A stretch of DNA of 64,000 bases from Leucobacter aridicollis (GCF_013409595.1 NZ_JACCBD010000001.1:620001-684000); one strand, 5' to 3'. Shown: positions 8,503-17,839, numbered from the stretch's first letter. A program made the numbers and translations. Notes: a model not told the origin generated them from the sequence alone.

Positions 8503-9516
8503 TCACCGGTCCAGGCCCGGCCCCTCACGCTGAGCAGAGGGAGTCGGGGTGTCGAGGGGGTCGACCTCAAGCCCCGCGGTGCGGCGTACGGCCCGATGAG
8601 CTCCATCCCGCACCCCGTCGAGGAGGCCGCGCACATCGTCGTAGCCGGTGATGACCGTGGCGAGGCCGTCCCGCAAGAGTCGGTGACAGCCTGACGACGC
8701 GGCGCTGGTGATCGGGCCAGGGATCGCCCCGACGGGGCGGCCGAGCTCTGCGGCGCGGGCGGCGGTGTGGAGGGTCCCGGAACGGTAGCCGGCCTCCGCA
8801 ATCAGGACGGTGCCGGAGAGCGCGGCGAGGAGCCTGCCTCGTTGCAGGAACCTCCACTTCGTCGGCGTCGCGCCCGGCGGCAACTCCGACAGCAACAGGC
8901 CGTCTTTGCCGACACGGGTCAGCAGATCAGTGTGCCCTGCCGGATACGGCCGGTCCAGGCCGCCTGCAAGCACGGCGACCGTCGCACCGCCCGATGCGAG
9001 CGCGGTACGGTGCGCGGCACCATCGATCCCATACGCGCCGCCGGAGAGCACCAGCAGGGAGTCGGCGATCGCCGACTGCACCAGCTCCGTGGTGACGTGC
9101 TCCCCATACCCGGTGGACGCCCGAGCGCCGGTGATGGTGAGGCGATCCCACAGCGGCCCGGCAAGCACTCCAGTGCTGCCTTTCGCCCACAATGCGACCG
9201 GTGCACGATCGCCAAGCGCATCGATCGAGGCCGGCCATTCCGTATCGCCGGGGATCAGCACCCGCATCCCGTGACGCTCGGTCTCCGCGAGCACCCTCCG
9301 GGTCTCCTCAGCATTGATGCGGGGTGCGAGGCGCCGCTGCCAGGTGTCACCATCCGGTCCCGCCGGAACTTCATTCGAGACGGCGCGGGCGACCGTCTCG
9401 GATGCGCCGACGGTGCGGATCATCCGTCCTGTCACCGCGTCTCCTGGTTCGGAGGCGATGGCGAGGATGATTCTCGCGGTGCGCTCCTCTGCTGCCAGCT
9501 CGTTGATCGTGTCCAT
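8503..9516 (-). CDS. dprA: DprA/Smf-like DNA-processing protein
   Basis: A 337-aa Rossmann-fold protein of the DprA family, which binds single-stranded DNA and loads RecA. It shows SGGAYGIDGAAH, VAVLAGGLDRPYPAGH, LLSELPPG, then FLQRGRLLAAL in place of the usual FPxRNR, and GTVLIAEAGYRSGTLHTA. The N-terminal 80 residues look like a SAM/HhH region. The ATG start follows GAGGGAG. Placed within the transfer block, it may protect or process incoming DNA; chromosomes normally carry a separate copy. Confidence 0.88.
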   Translation of the reverse strand: MDTINELAAEERTARIILAIASEPGDAVTGRMIRTVGASETVARAVSNEVPAGPDGDTWQRRLAPRINAEETRRVLAETERHGMRVLIPGDTEWPASIDALGDRAPVALWAKGSTGVLAGPLWDRLTITGARASTGYGEHVTTELVQSAIADSLLVLSGGAYGIDGAAHRTALASGGATVAVLAGGLDRPYPAGHTDLLTRVGKDGLLLSELPPGATPTKWRFLQRGRLLAALSGTVLIAEAGYRSGTLHTAARAAELGRPVGAIPGPITSAASSGCHRLLRDGLATVITGYDDVRGLLDGVRDGAHRAVRRTAGLEVDPLDTPTPSAQREGPGLDR

Positions 9517-9697
9517 TGGTTCTGCTCCCTCTGTCGTGGCGTATCAATCGAGGGATAGGTGCGAACCGGCCCGCCCAGACAGTCACCGTGAGTGAGCAAA
9601 TGGCCGCGGGAACTTGCACCCTCACAACGCCCCGCAAATCGGCTGAAACTGGCGGAATGACGCGGAATCAGGGTTCAGGAATCCTGAACGTGAGCGT
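9517..9697. other. Intergenic gap with small hairpin
   Basis: No gene is seen. GTTCAGGA at 9673-9680 and TCCTGAAC at 9682-9689 form an 8-bp inverted repeat just beyond the stop of the VirB4-like gene, a possible weak terminator. A diverged start-associated motif (minus strand CGCACCTATCC) lies near 9553-9565, about 40 bp before the dprA start. Confidence 0.4.
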
Positions 9698-11176
9698 TTA
9701 GCCCTTCATTCGTGCTGTGGTGTCGAACGCGGCGAGCTCGGCGGGGTGGAGCTGGTGCTGGACGACGAAGGAGCGTTCTTTGATGCGCCAGAGTCCTTGT
9801 CCGGTGCCGAGTCCTGGGAGGAGTTTCTGTTCGGTGCCGGTGAGTCCGAGGGCTGCGGCGGTGGCTCCGAGCTGGTCGGGTTCTTGTCGGTAGATGATCC
9901 TCGTCTCCGCATTCGCCAACAGCGAGTTCGCGAGGGCACGCATCGCGGAACCCTGGTCGCCGACGTTGTCGAGGTCGGTGAGTTTGTGGAAGATCAGCAT
10001 GTTCGCGATCCCGTAGTGCCGTGCGAGTCGCCATTGCGCGTCCATTCGGCGCAGGAGCGCTGGGTAGGCCATGAGTCGCCAGGCTTCGTCGTAGATCACC
10101 CACCGGTGCCCGCCGTTCGGGTCCATCAGTGCCGACTCCATCCACGCACTGGAGCAGGTCATCAGCACGGAGATCAGTGTCGAGTTCTCCGCGACGCGGG
10201 ACAGGTCCAGGCTGACCATCGGCAGCGATGGATCGAACCGCACGGTCGATGGCCCATCGAACAGCCCCGCAAGATCACCCGCCACGAGGCGGCGGAGGGC
10301 GTGGCCGACGAGCCGGCCGTCCTCCGCGAGCCGTCCATCGGTGTCGGTCGCACGGTCGGGGTTCAGGATGCGGTCGACGACCATCGGCAAGATCGGCACC
10401 TGAGCGGAGCGGACGCTGTCTCTCAGTGCGAGGTCGATCGCGGTGTGCTCCAACGGGGACAGCACCCGATCCAGCACCGTCTCCGCAAGAGCACCGATCA
10501 GTTCTCGGCGGCGGGATGCGACTTGCGCGGCCCATTCCGCGTCGCTGACTCCGGAGGGGCGGTGGCCTTCATCGAGCGGGTTGAGGCGATTGCGGAGCCC
10601 GTACCCGAGGACGATCGCGCGCCCGCCGACCGCCTCCGCAACCGCGGTATGTTCGCCTTTCGGGTCGCCGGGCACATACACGCGGCGACCGAACGGGATC
10701 GACCTCGTGTAGAGGGACTTGGCGAGTGAGGATTTGCCGGAGCCGACGATGCCGGCGAGGACGATGTTGGGTGCGGTGATGAGGCCGCGGGCGTAGAGGG
10801 TCCAGGGGTCGTAGACGAAGGAGCCGCCGGAGTACAGGTCCTGGCCGACGAACACCCCGTCAGCGCCGAGGCCGCCTTCGGCGAGGAACGGGTACGCGCC
10901 CGCGAGGGTCGCCGAGGTGTCCTGATGTCGCGGCAACCGGAACCGCCCCGGCGTCCGCAATGCCGCTGCCCCTGGTTCGCCGGCGGTGGGGAGGTAGGTG
11001 GTGTTGCGGCGTTCGGCCCGCTCTACCGCCAGCCGTTCACGCTCCGCTGTCTGCTCGGCGCGACGGGCGGTGGTCTCGATCTTCGCGGCGGCGTGCTTGC
11101 GTGCCTTTCGCTGCTTGCGGCGTTCCCCGGCCGGTTCGACCAGCGCCGCGGTGTGGAGCTTCTGGCGATCGCTCAC
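9698..11176 (-). CDS. VirB4-like conjugation ATPase
   Basis: A 492-aa ATPase that would power the type IV secretion channel. The N-terminal 60 residues are a charged coiled-coil-like stretch. Walker A is GIVGSGKSS near 142-150, Walker B is WVIYDEAWRLM near 365, and a sensor-like segment (ANAETRIIYRQ) follows. It is shorter than proteobacterial VirB4 because the amino-terminal half is a separate protein in actinobacterial systems. GTG overlaps the upstream gene's stop by 4 bp. The order with the SCO6880-like gene upstream fits the conserved actinobacterial cluster. Confidence 0.9.
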   Translation of the reverse strand: MSDRQKLHTAALVEPAGERRKQRKARKHAAAKIETTARRAEQTAERERLAVERAERRNTTYLPTAGEPGAAALRTPGRFRLPRHQDTSATLAGAYPFLAEGGLGADGVFVGQDLYSGGSFVYDPWTLYARGLITAPNIVLAGIVGSGKSSLAKSLYTRSIPFGRRVYVPGDPKGEHTAVAEAVGGRAIVLGYGLRNRLNPLDEGHRPSGVSDAEWAAQVASRRRELIGALAETVLDRVLSPLEHTAIDLALRDSVRSAQVPILPMVVDRILNPDRATDTDGRLAEDGRLVGHALRRLVAGDLAGLFDGPSTVRFDPSLPMVSLDLSRVAENSTLISVLMTCSSAWMESALMDPNGGHRWVIYDEAWRLMAYPALLRRMDAQWRLARHYGIANMLIFHKLTDLDNVGDQGSAMRALANSLLANAETRIIYRQEPDQLGATAAALGLTGTEQKLLPGLGTGQGLWRIKERSFVVQHQLHPAELAAFDTTARMKG

Positions 11177-11955
11177 AGCGCCCGCCCCCGTAGCGCCGGC
11201 GAGGACTGCGAAGGTGCGAACCAGTCGTCTTCCTCTTCGACCACCGGTGCGTGACTGCGCGACGGTGGACGGCTCGGCGTTGTCCGCGCCGACGGAGCTT
11301 GAGCATCCGGCTCTCGTGTTTCCGGGAGCGCACGGAACAGAGAGACGAGCCCGTGGTCATGGTTGTACGTCAGCTTGTTGATGCCGTTGGTGGTGGTGCG
11401 GTCGAGTGGGCCGGTGGGGATGGTGTCGTAGACGTACCCGTTGACGAGCGCAGCCTGTATGGTCTCCTCGCCTAGGTCGAAACCGGACAGGTGCTCGATC
11501 GCCGCGTCAGTACCGTCGCGGTCGATGATCGCCAGCACCTCGTCGGCGTCCTGCCCTTGCAGGAAGACCACGCTCACCCACCGCGACACCGGGCCCGGTT
11601 CTCGAGCCGCGGGGTGCCAGGCGATCCGTCCCGAGGCAGCCATCGCCGCATCCACTCGCTGATGCACGCCATCCAGCAGCGCCGCGGCCTGCTGCAGTTC
11701 CGCTGTTGCTGCGAGAGCGTAGGTCGCACCGGCGGTCTGATCCCCGGCGTCGTCGTGCGCGCGCACCCGGTTCGTGAGGTGGGAGGTGGCGAGTTGGTCG
11801 AGCACTTGCCGGAGGGATCGCACCCCGGCGAGCAGATCACCCAGCACCGCATAGGTGTCGGCGGGGTCCTCGAACACGCGGGAGGCGTGCGCGAGCCCAC
11901 GGAGCGCTTCGGACGCTTCCGCAGCGTCCGTGGTCGGGTTCTGGAAGGTCGGCAT
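11173..11955 (-). CDS. Conjugation-cluster hypothetical protein
   Basis: A 260-aa, mainly helical protein. Residues 1-90 contain helical segments (ASEALRGLAHASRVFEDP), the middle resembles a hydrolase-cofactor fold without clear motifs, and the C-terminal 60 residues are Pro/Ser/Thr-rich. ATG at 11955 follows AGGAG; the open frame upstream is a shadow of the next gene. It sits between the VirB4-like and SCO6880-like genes, an arrangement I associate with actinobacterial conjugation clusters. Confidence 0.75.
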   Translation of the reverse strand: MPTFQNPTTDAAEASEALRGLAHASRVFEDPADTYAVLGDLLAGVRSLRQVLDQLATSHLTNRVRAHDDAGDQTAGATYALAATAELQQAAALLDGVHQRVDAAMAASGRIAWHPAAREPGPVSRWVSVVFLQGQDADEVLAIIDRDGTDAAIEHLSGFDLGEETIQAALVNGYVYDTIPTGPLDRTTTNGINKLTYNHDHGLVSLFRALPETREPDAQAPSARTTPSRPPSRSHAPVVEEEDDWFAPSQSSPALRGRAL

Positions 11956-11971
11956 GACGGGCTCCTGTCGT

Positions 11972-13441
11972 TCAGACGGTGCGGCACAGCGGCAACGCTG
12001 CGACGGTGAAGGCTTGCGCTTGCTGCCCGACGAGACGCCGGGTCTCGCAGGAGGCTTGGATCGCGGCCTGCTCGATCGCAGCGACGGCAGTGTCGAGTTC
12101 TTCCGGGGACGGGGCGGAGACGGAGATGAGGCCGGTGTAGCGGAGGACGCCGTGACCGGCGGTGAGGTCGGCTTCTTGTTGGAGCACGTCACCGTATTCG
12201 GCGGTCTGGGAGGCGTCCTCGATCTGCCCCATCTTCTGCCGCTGCGCAGCATCCGAGATCAGCTCGGTCTTCTTCTTCCTGATGTCACGTGCCGCCTGAT
12301 CCGACCGGATCGGCGTACACACCAGCGAGAACGCCCGTTGAATCCCCGACGACAACAACACCGGGGCGAGGAACCCCGGATACACCTGCGACCTCGGCCA
12401 CTCCGACACCCACAGCACCGCATGGAACGCGGAATCCGACCGCAGCTGATCCCAGGACTCGGTGACCGCGACCGGCCCCGCGGTCGCAAGCGTGCGCCCG
12501 ATGTCGGTGTCCCGTTCGAGGATCGCGGCGGTCGCTGGATCATAAGCGGATCGGAGGATCACCGCGACCTGTGGAGGGGTGAGCCACCCGGTGATCGTGA
12601 GCTCCGCCGCCCGCAACGCCGTCACCAGCGTCGTCATCTCCTGCCGCAGAACGGCGGCGGCACCCGTGATGCCACCGCCGTTGGTGCGGACCTGCCGGGC
12701 GGCGGCTCTGAGGTCGAGGGCGAGACTGATGGTGGTGGCGTGGCGTTCCCCGGCGGGACCTGCACGGTCGATGAGTTCCCGGTACACGGTGGAAGTCCAG
12801 GACCCGTCGTCACGGCCGTGGCGCTGCCACCACTCGACCAGTCCGGAACCTCCATCGGGGAGGGTGCGTTCGCACACTTGCAGGCGGGCGATCCTCCCGG
12901 ACCGGCAGGTCGTGGCGAGCACACGCCCCCAGGTGGCGACGCGGCGTTCCTGCTCGCCGGGGTCGAGGAGCACGAACGCGGGATGCGAGACGCCGACGAT
13001 CGCGGTGAGGGTCTGGGCATGGGGGTCGTGGATCATCGCCGCCCCCGTCTCCGGGTCCTCCCACTCCCGCAACGACGCCGCATCACCAGGAAGAGCGAGC
13101 GTGCCCGCAGGCCGCGGCTTCACGACCCGCCGCCGGAACACCGTCTGCCGTGCCTGCGTGCGGGCAACCCACTGGAAAGTGACGGGCACCCACTCGATGA
13201 GCTTCCGACCCCCGACCGGGGTCCAGGCGAGCGCTGCACAGAGCAACCAGATGGGTGCGGTCCAGGCCAGCAGCATCCCACCTCCCGCGTAGAGGGCACC
13301 GACGATGGAGAGCACCCCTGTGGCGAGGACGATGAGTTGCGGGAGGGAGAGGCCGAGGAGGATGCCGCGTCGGGTGAGCCGGGAGAACTGCACCGCCCGC
13401 AACCCGAACTCCGCACTACTCGTGTTCTGCTGAGTCGACAT
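11972..13441 (-). CDS. SCO6880-like conjugation protein
   Basis: A 489-aa protein of the SCO6880 family found in actinobacterial ICE transfer clusters. Two adjacent membrane helices at about 25-75 (GLSLPQLIVLATGVLSIVGA, then LLAWTAPIWLLC) are followed by a large cytoplasmic part, which I take to be the equivalent of PrgI plus the N-terminal half of VirB4. ATG at 13441 follows GGAAGGA. It is 3 bp from the upstream polytopic protein gene. Confidence 0.88.
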   Translation of the reverse strand: MSTQQNTSSAEFGLRAVQFSRLTRRGILLGLSLPQLIVLATGVLSIVGALYAGGGMLLAWTAPIWLLCAALAWTPVGGRKLIEWVPVTFQWVARTQARQTVFRRRVVKPRPAGTLALPGDAASLREWEDPETGAAMIHDPHAQTLTAIVGVSHPAFVLLDPGEQERRVATWGRVLATTCRSGRIARLQVCERTLPDGGSGLVEWWQRHGRDDGSWTSTVYRELIDRAGPAGERHATTISLALDLRAAARQVRTNGGGITGAAAVLRQEMTTLVTALRAAELTITGWLTPPQVAVILRSAYDPATAAILERDTDIGRTLATAGPVAVTESWDQLRSDSAFHAVLWVSEWPRSQVYPGFLAPVLLSSGIQRAFSLVCTPIRSDQAARDIRKKKTELISDAAQRQKMGQIEDASQTAEYGDVLQQEADLTAGHGVLRYTGLISVSAPSPEELDTAVAAIEQAAIQASCETRRLVGQQAQAFTVAALPLCRTV

Positions 13442-13444
13442 CAG

Positions 13445-14827
13445 TCATTCCTTCCCAGCAGACGGCTTCGATGACGGCGCAGGTGCCGGGCGTGCCGGTG
13501 GCGCGGTCGGCGTGTGACTCGGTGCAGGCGGTGGTGGTGCGGGTTGCACGGTCTCACCGGCCCCCGCCGCGTGACCTTCCGCGGCACCGCCGACCTTGCC
13601 GCCGAGCTTCGGCCCCGCAGTCGCTGCCGCACCGACCACCTGAGCTCCGACAACGACCGCTGCCGCAGGCCCAGCAGCAGCCCCGCCAGCTCCGGCACCG
13701 GCTGCGCCAGCACCGCCGCCCGCGCCCCCGGCACCCGCACCAGCCGCGGCACCAGAACCACCACCTGCCACGGCGCCCCCTCCTGCAGCGGGCGTCGCAG
13801 TCGTTGCGGGCGGGGTGCCTCCACCGGACGGTGCCGCGCCGCCGCCCTTATCGCCGGCGGCATCGAGTACCTTCTTCGCCCCGTCGGTCTTCGGTGCTGA
13901 CGGCACAGGGACGGGACGGTTGAGCGCGGACTTAGCTTCTTGTTCCGCGCTCATCGAGTGATACATATCGAAGCCGATGAACGTGACGAACTTGTACGTC
14001 ATGTACGGAGCGAACGCGGCAATGAACATCAGTACGACCCCGGCGATGGGATCACTGATCGACGCGAGATCCAGCTCAATCGGAGCGGACACTTGGGTGA
14101 TCGCGACGAGGAAGATCACCACCAGCACGAGCTTCGACAGGATCAGCGCGATTACGAACGTCGCCCACTTCCCGAACCAGCCCTTGGTCGCATCCCACGA
14201 GAACCCAGCGAGAGCAATCGGGGCGAACACGATCGCGACCAGCAGCAGGGCTTTGCGGATCAGGAGGGAGAACCACACGATCGCAGCCGCGCTGATGGCA
14301 AGGCCCGCGAGAAAGATCGTGACGATCGCCCCGACACCGGGAGCGGCGATGTTGATCCCCGCGAACCCCGCCGCGAGTAGGGTGATCCGGTCGCCGATGG
14401 ATTCCATCGTGTTCCCCGTCGCCTGCACGATCCCGACCGCGAGTTGATCAGTGATCTCCAACAACAGCCCGGTGAGTCCGATGGCGACGAACGAGCCGAG
14501 GATACTCTTCGCGGCCCCGAGGGCGGCGCGGGTCAGGGCGGTCGGGTCGCGGTGGATGAGTCCGGTGATCAGTTGCAGGCAGAAGAAGATCAGCACCACG
14601 AACACCGCAACCCCGAACAGAATATTGTAGACCCCGACATAGCCTTCGTCGGTGACGTCGACGAGGGTGGTGGTGTCGAACACCGCCCAGACCGCCTCGA
14701 ACAGCCACGCCGCCGCCCCGCCCATCGCCTGGGCGAGCCAGTCGAACGGGGCCGCAATCAACGTCGCGGCTCCTTGGCCGACGGTGTCGCACACGGCCGA
14801 GATCACCGGCACATCACACACACTCAC
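13445..14827 (-). CDS. Polytopic conjugation channel protein (VirB6/TrbL-like)
   Basis: A 460-aa integral membrane protein with about seven hydrophobic helices between residues 15 and 300, and a long low-complexity Ala/Gly/Pro C-terminal tail (about 310-460). This layout fits the VirB6/TrbL-like inner-membrane component of actinobacterial type IV systems. GTG at 14827 follows GAAGGAGG. The tail codons are strongly GC-biased; its role may be flexible cytoplasmic contact. Confidence 0.85.
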   Translation of the reverse strand: MSVCDVPVISAVCDTVGQGAATLIAAPFDWLAQAMGGAAAWLFEAVWAVFDTTTLVDVTDEGYVGVYNILFGVAVFVVLIFFCLQLITGLIHRDPTALTRAALGAAKSILGSFVAIGLTGLLLEITDQLAVGIVQATGNTMESIGDRITLLAAGFAGINIAAPGVGAIVTIFLAGLAISAAAIVWFSLLIRKALLLVAIVFAPIALAGFSWDATKGWFGKWATFVIALILSKLVLVVIFLVAITQVSAPIELDLASISDPIAGVVLMFIAAFAPYMTYKFVTFIGFDMYHSMSAEQEAKSALNRPVPVPSAPKTDGAKKVLDAAGDKGGGAAPSGGGTPPATTATPAAGGGAVAGGGSGAAAGAGAGGAGGGAGAAGAGAGGAAAGPAAAVVVGAQVVGAAATAGPKLGGKVGGAAEGHAAGAGETVQPAPPPPAPSHTPTAPPARPAPAPSSKPSAGKE

Positions 14828-14857
14828 CGCATCCTCCTTCCCTCGTAAGCGATGGGG

Positions 14858-15127
14858 CTAGACGGCTTGGCCGACGCCCCAGAAGAAGTTGATGAGCGTC
14901 ACCGCTGCACCGCAGATGATCGCCGCCCCACAGGACACGAGGACGCCGACCTTCCCTCGCGACGCGAGGTGCGGGTTTGAGGAGTTCGCGCCGAAACCCC
15001 ACACGATCGCGGAGATGATGAGGGCGAGGACGGACAGGATCAGGCCGACGGTCATGACCGCGCCGACGATGATGCGCAACTGCTCGATACCGGGAAGCCC
15101 GGTACCGTTCGGGTCAATATCGATCAC
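14858..15127 (-). CDS. DUF6112 small membrane protein (copy 1)
   Basis: An 89-aa protein with two hydrophobic helices (AVMTVGLILSVLALIISAI and VLVSCGAAIICGAAVTLI) joined by a charged loop with SSNPHLASRGK. It matches a second copy at 15654-15920 (SSTGNPHTATKAR), so the pair is a duplication. DUF6112 proteins occur in SCO6880-type clusters and are pilin- or VirB2/VirB3-like by size and topology. GTG at 15127 follows AGAAGGAG. Confidence 0.85.
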   Translation of the reverse strand: MIDIDPNGTGLPGIEQLRIIVGAVMTVGLILSVLALIISAIVWGFGANSSNPHLASRGKVGVLVSCGAAIICGAAVTLINFFWGVGQAV

Positions 15128-15177
15128 AGGGATACTCCTTCTGCTGACAACGCCGGGGGAACGGCGGACTTGCCAGC

Positions 15178-15187
15178 CAGGTGCACC
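15178..15187 (-). promoter_or_regulatory. GGTGCACCTG motif upstream of DUF6112 copy 1
   Basis: Exact minus-strand copy 51 bp before the GTG start, followed by GCTGGC. Read from its own GTG, it opens a 20-codon leader frame whose TGA overlaps the DUF6112 GTG start, so translation could be coupled. Confidence 0.55.
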
Positions 15188-15270
15188 CACGGACCCCGCC
15201 GATAAACTCGAGTGGTCATAGGCGGATTCGCGTTGCCCTGATTTCGGCAAACGAAGGAACGGGGCCAGGG

Positions 15271-15645
15271 GTGATTCTTACCGATGTGATTGCCGCGACT
15301 CGGGTTACGAGGAGGGGCCGGTACCTTCTGGCGATGTGTGCTGTCGCCACTAGCGTGCTGCTAGTGGGATGCTCTCAGGTTTCCGACGTGAGGTTCGTGG
15401 ACGGAGACGGCAATGGCAATCAGTGGTCGGTCGGCGTCGCTGATCCACGTTTCTCCGGGGACGACCGATGTGACTCTGATTCCATGATTGAGAGCACGGT
15501 CATGAGCGCGGACCTGCCAAGTTCCGGCCTCGGCATCACTCTCAAGCCCGAAGCGGCCGAAGATGATGCGCAGCGCATTGCTGAGTGCCTTCGTAACGCG
15601 CTCACCAGCGGCGAGATCACCATCAGCCGGCCGACGGGCGGCTAG
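15271..15645 (+). CDS. Small lipoprotein, opposite strand in transfer block
   Basis: A 124-aa predicted lipoprotein, the only plus-strand gene in the transfer block. A signal peptide runs from about residue 15 to the lipobox LLVGC, then a short secreted domain with paired cysteines (RCDSD and AECLRN). GTG at 15271 is tentative; GAAGGA lies about 12 bp upstream and longer frames are open. No family is recognised. A surface lipoprotein placed in a transfer operon on its own promoter would fit entry exclusion, but nothing in the sequence proves that. Confidence 0.65.
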   Translation: MILTDVIAATRVTRRGRYLLAMCAVATSVLLVGCSQVSDVRFVDGDGNGNQWSVGVADPRFSGDDRCDSDSMIESTVMSADLPSSGLGITLKPEAAEDDAQRIAECLRNALTSGEITISRPTGG

Positions 15646-15653
15646 AAGCATAA

Positions 15654-15920
15654 CTAGAGGCGTTCGCCGACGTCCAGGAGGAAGTTGACCCAGGCGACGC
15701 CGGCACCGGCGAGGGCTGCGGTGCCGAGCGCGACCCAGGCCCCGAGTCGGGCTTTGGTGGCGGTGTGCGGGTTGCCGGTCGAGGATGAGATGGCCCAGAT
15801 GATCGCGGAGACGATCAGCATGAGGACGGCGATGATGAGCACGAACATCAATAGAGCGCCGATGACGGTGCGGAGGTCGCCGGCGGCGCCGACGCCGCCG
15901 AAGTCGGGGAACACGTCCAT
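15654..15920 (-). CDS. DUF6112 small membrane protein (copy 2)
   Basis: An 88-aa paralogue of the 14858-15127 protein with the same two-helix layout (VIGALLMFVLIIAVLMLIVS and WVALGTAALAGAGVAWVNFL). ATG at 15920 overlaps the TGA of the upstream peptidoglycan hydrolase gene, so the two are translationally coupled. Two copies may form different subunits of the same membrane complex. Confidence 0.85.
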   Translation of the reverse strand: MDVFPDFGGVGAAGDLRTVIGALLMFVLIIAVLMLIVSAIIWAISSSTGNPHTATKARLGAWVALGTAALAGAGVAWVNFLLDVGERL

Positions 15921-17101
15921 CAGCGGCCACCCCCGCTCAGCGTGCAGGACGCACGGGAGGCGTTGCCGCCGGTGATGCCCTCGGCCTCGTGGTCGGTGAG
16001 CCATTGATCGGAGTCGATCGCGGGCTGACCGGTCCCGCCGGGCCGGATTTCGAGGTGGAGGTGAGGGCCGGTGGATTTCCCGGACGAGCCGACATCACCG
16101 ATGTGCTGCCCCGCGGTGACGATCATGCCTTCGGTGACGTGGATGCCGTACTCCCACATATGCGCGTAATACGACGCAACCCGCTCCCCGCCGACGGTGT
16201 GCTCCACAATGATGAGCCCGCCCCAGGAGCCGGTGTATCCGGCGTGGGTAACGATCCCATCGGCGACGGCGTAGATCGGGGTGCCGTCGTCGGCGGCGAA
16301 GTCGCTGCCGGAGTGGAACGCGATCTCGAACGTGATCGGGTCGGTGCGCCACCCGAACGGACTAGTCCGCACCCAGGAGCCCTCCGGCAACGGGAACACG
16401 ACCCTGGTGGTCTCAGGCACCACCACATCACCACCGTTGCCACCGCCGCCTGATGGTGCGGGGCGGGTGAGGGCGGTGAGGATCGCTTCGGCGACGGGCT
16501 GATAGTTCTGATACCTGTCCGGGTATGCCGACACCTCGACGGCCTGGGCGGCTTCGCCTGGGTCGAGTTGCTGCCACCCGGGAATATCGAGCAGACCGCG
16601 CGGTGAGGGGTAGTTGGGTCCGGCCGGTCCGCCGTAGAACGCGCGGGCTTGATAGTTCGGGTCCATGAGTTCCGCAACGGTGCCCCAGCCGGCTTGCGGG
16701 CGCATCTGGAACAGGCCGAGGGAATCATGATCGGCTGCATCCCCATCGTTGGGGTAGTTCGCGGATTCGGGGTAGGTGCCGGTGTTGGTGAGCATCCGCA
16801 GGTGCGACTCCGTGAGCGCTGCCATCAACGCGATCACCACCCCTGCACGCCCCACCCCATCCGTCTGTCCACCGACGGTGATGATCGTGGCGGCGTGGGT
16901 GAGCTGCTGCCGGTTCAGCGTCACCATCTCACCGTTGCGCGTGGTCGCGGTCAGTGAGTCCGGGATCGGTCCGACGATCAACGACCCCGGCGCGCACGCG
17001 GCGATGGCAGGGCTGGCGAGGACGGCGACGGAGAGGAGAACGGTCGCGGGGCCGAAACAGACGGCGGCGACGGTGAGGGCGGCGAGGAGTTTCTTGAGCA
17101 T
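15920..17101 (-). CDS. Bifunctional peptidoglycan hydrolase (lysozyme-like plus M23)
   Basis: A 393-aa exported enzyme that would open the cell wall for the conjugation channel. A signal or anchor helix occupies residues 5-33. A lysozyme-like region follows (LTESHL, SLGLFQMRPQAGW, about 90-210). A Gly-rich linker leads to an M23 metallopeptidase domain (about 235-380) with zinc ligands in FHSGSDFAADDGTP and in HLHLEI near the end. This two-domain layout is standard for actinobacterial conjugation hydrolases. Confidence 0.9.
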   Translation of the reverse strand: MLKKLLAALTVAAVCFGPATVLLSVAVLASPAIAACAPGSLIVGPIPDSLTATTRNGEMVTLNRQQLTHAATIITVGGQTDGVGRAGVVIALMAALTESHLRMLTNTGTYPESANYPNDGDAADHDSLGLFQMRPQAGWGTVAELMDPNYQARAFYGGPAGPNYPSPRGLLDIPGWQQLDPGEAAQAVEVSAYPDRYQNYQPVAEAILTALTRPAPSGGGGNGGDVVVPETTRVVFPLPEGSWVRTSPFGWRTDPITFEIAFHSGSDFAADDGTPIYAVADGIVTHAGYTGSWGGLIIVEHTVGGERVASYYAHMWEYGIHVTEGMIVTAGQHIGDVGSSGKSTGPHLHLEIRPGGTGQPAIDSDQWLTDHEAEGITGGNASRASCTLSGGGR

Positions 17102-17107
17102 GGCCGG

Positions 17108-17803
17108 TCACCGCAAAGGGCTGTCGAACTGCGACAACCGCAACAACAGACAGGTGTCGGTGATCGGATCGGCAGGCGCCGGTGCGGGGTTGCTTTCGGG
17201 GGTGCAGGCGAGGAACACGGTGAACGCGACCGGTTGTGTCGTCGTTACCGGGTCGGTGCCCCAGTAGCCGGTGCGGTGGCGGGTACCGGTGATCGTATAC
17301 GCGACCGTGCCGTCCGGAATCTGCCCCGGCGCCGCCTGCGCCACAGCCTCTTCCCACGCAGCGGGGATCTCGATGGTGTCGATGGTGAGCCACTGCCGCG
17401 TCTGGTGGGTGCGGAGCTGCGCCCACGCATCCGGGGCTGGCAGATACGAGCGGACATCGGATGCTGCGGCGTCGGCCTCGGCGTCGGCGGTGACATCGGC
17501 GAGCATCTGCGCGTATTCGGCAGGCCCATAGCCACTGCTGGTATCCCAGGTGAACAGCGCCTCCGCGGCCGCGCCTGCGAACTCTTCCGGATCGCCGAGC
17601 GCGACCACAGGCTCCGGCTCTGCCGGGACAAGCGTCGGGCTCGTTGCCGTCGGCCCGTCGGGACGGGCGGGTTCAGCGGGTTCGGTGGTCTGGGGTCCGC
17701 GGATGAGTCCGTAGACGCCGACTCCGATGAGGAGGAGCAGGATGAGGCCGCCGGCGATGGCGGCGATGAGCACGGTGCGGCGGCGGCGAGCGGTGGGGTC
17801 CAT
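17108..17803 (-). CDS. Membrane-anchored conjugation protein
   Basis: A 231-aa protein with a single N-terminal membrane helix (VLIAAIAGGLILLLLIGVGV), a Pro/Thr-rich linker and an extracytoplasmic domain with a C-terminal disulfide candidate (LACTPES and TDTCLLL). It may be NTF2-like, as in TcpC/VirB8 proteins, but I see no decisive motif. ATG at 17803 follows GGAAGGAC. It lies 6 bp upstream of the hydrolase gene, suggesting the same periplasmic-side complex. Confidence 0.75.
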   Translation of the reverse strand: MDPTARRRRTVLIAAIAGGLILLLLIGVGVYGLIRGPQTTEPAEPARPDGPTATSPTLVPAEPEPVVALGDPEEFAGAAAEALFTWDTSSGYGPAEYAQMLADVTADAEADAAASDVRSYLPAPDAWAQLRTHQTRQWLTIDTIEIPAAWEEAVAQAAPGQIPDGTVAYTITGTRHRTGYWGTDPVTTTQPVAFTVFLACTPESNPAPAPADPITDTCLLLRLSQFDSPLR

Positions 17804-17839
17804 TCTGGTGTCCTTCCCGACGAGATTCGGATCACCAGA

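Noticed and set aside
11955..12252. N-terminal 99-residue extension of the 11173-11955 protein
   Set aside because: It is a shadow of the SCO6880-like gene; ATG 11955 has AGGAG upstream.
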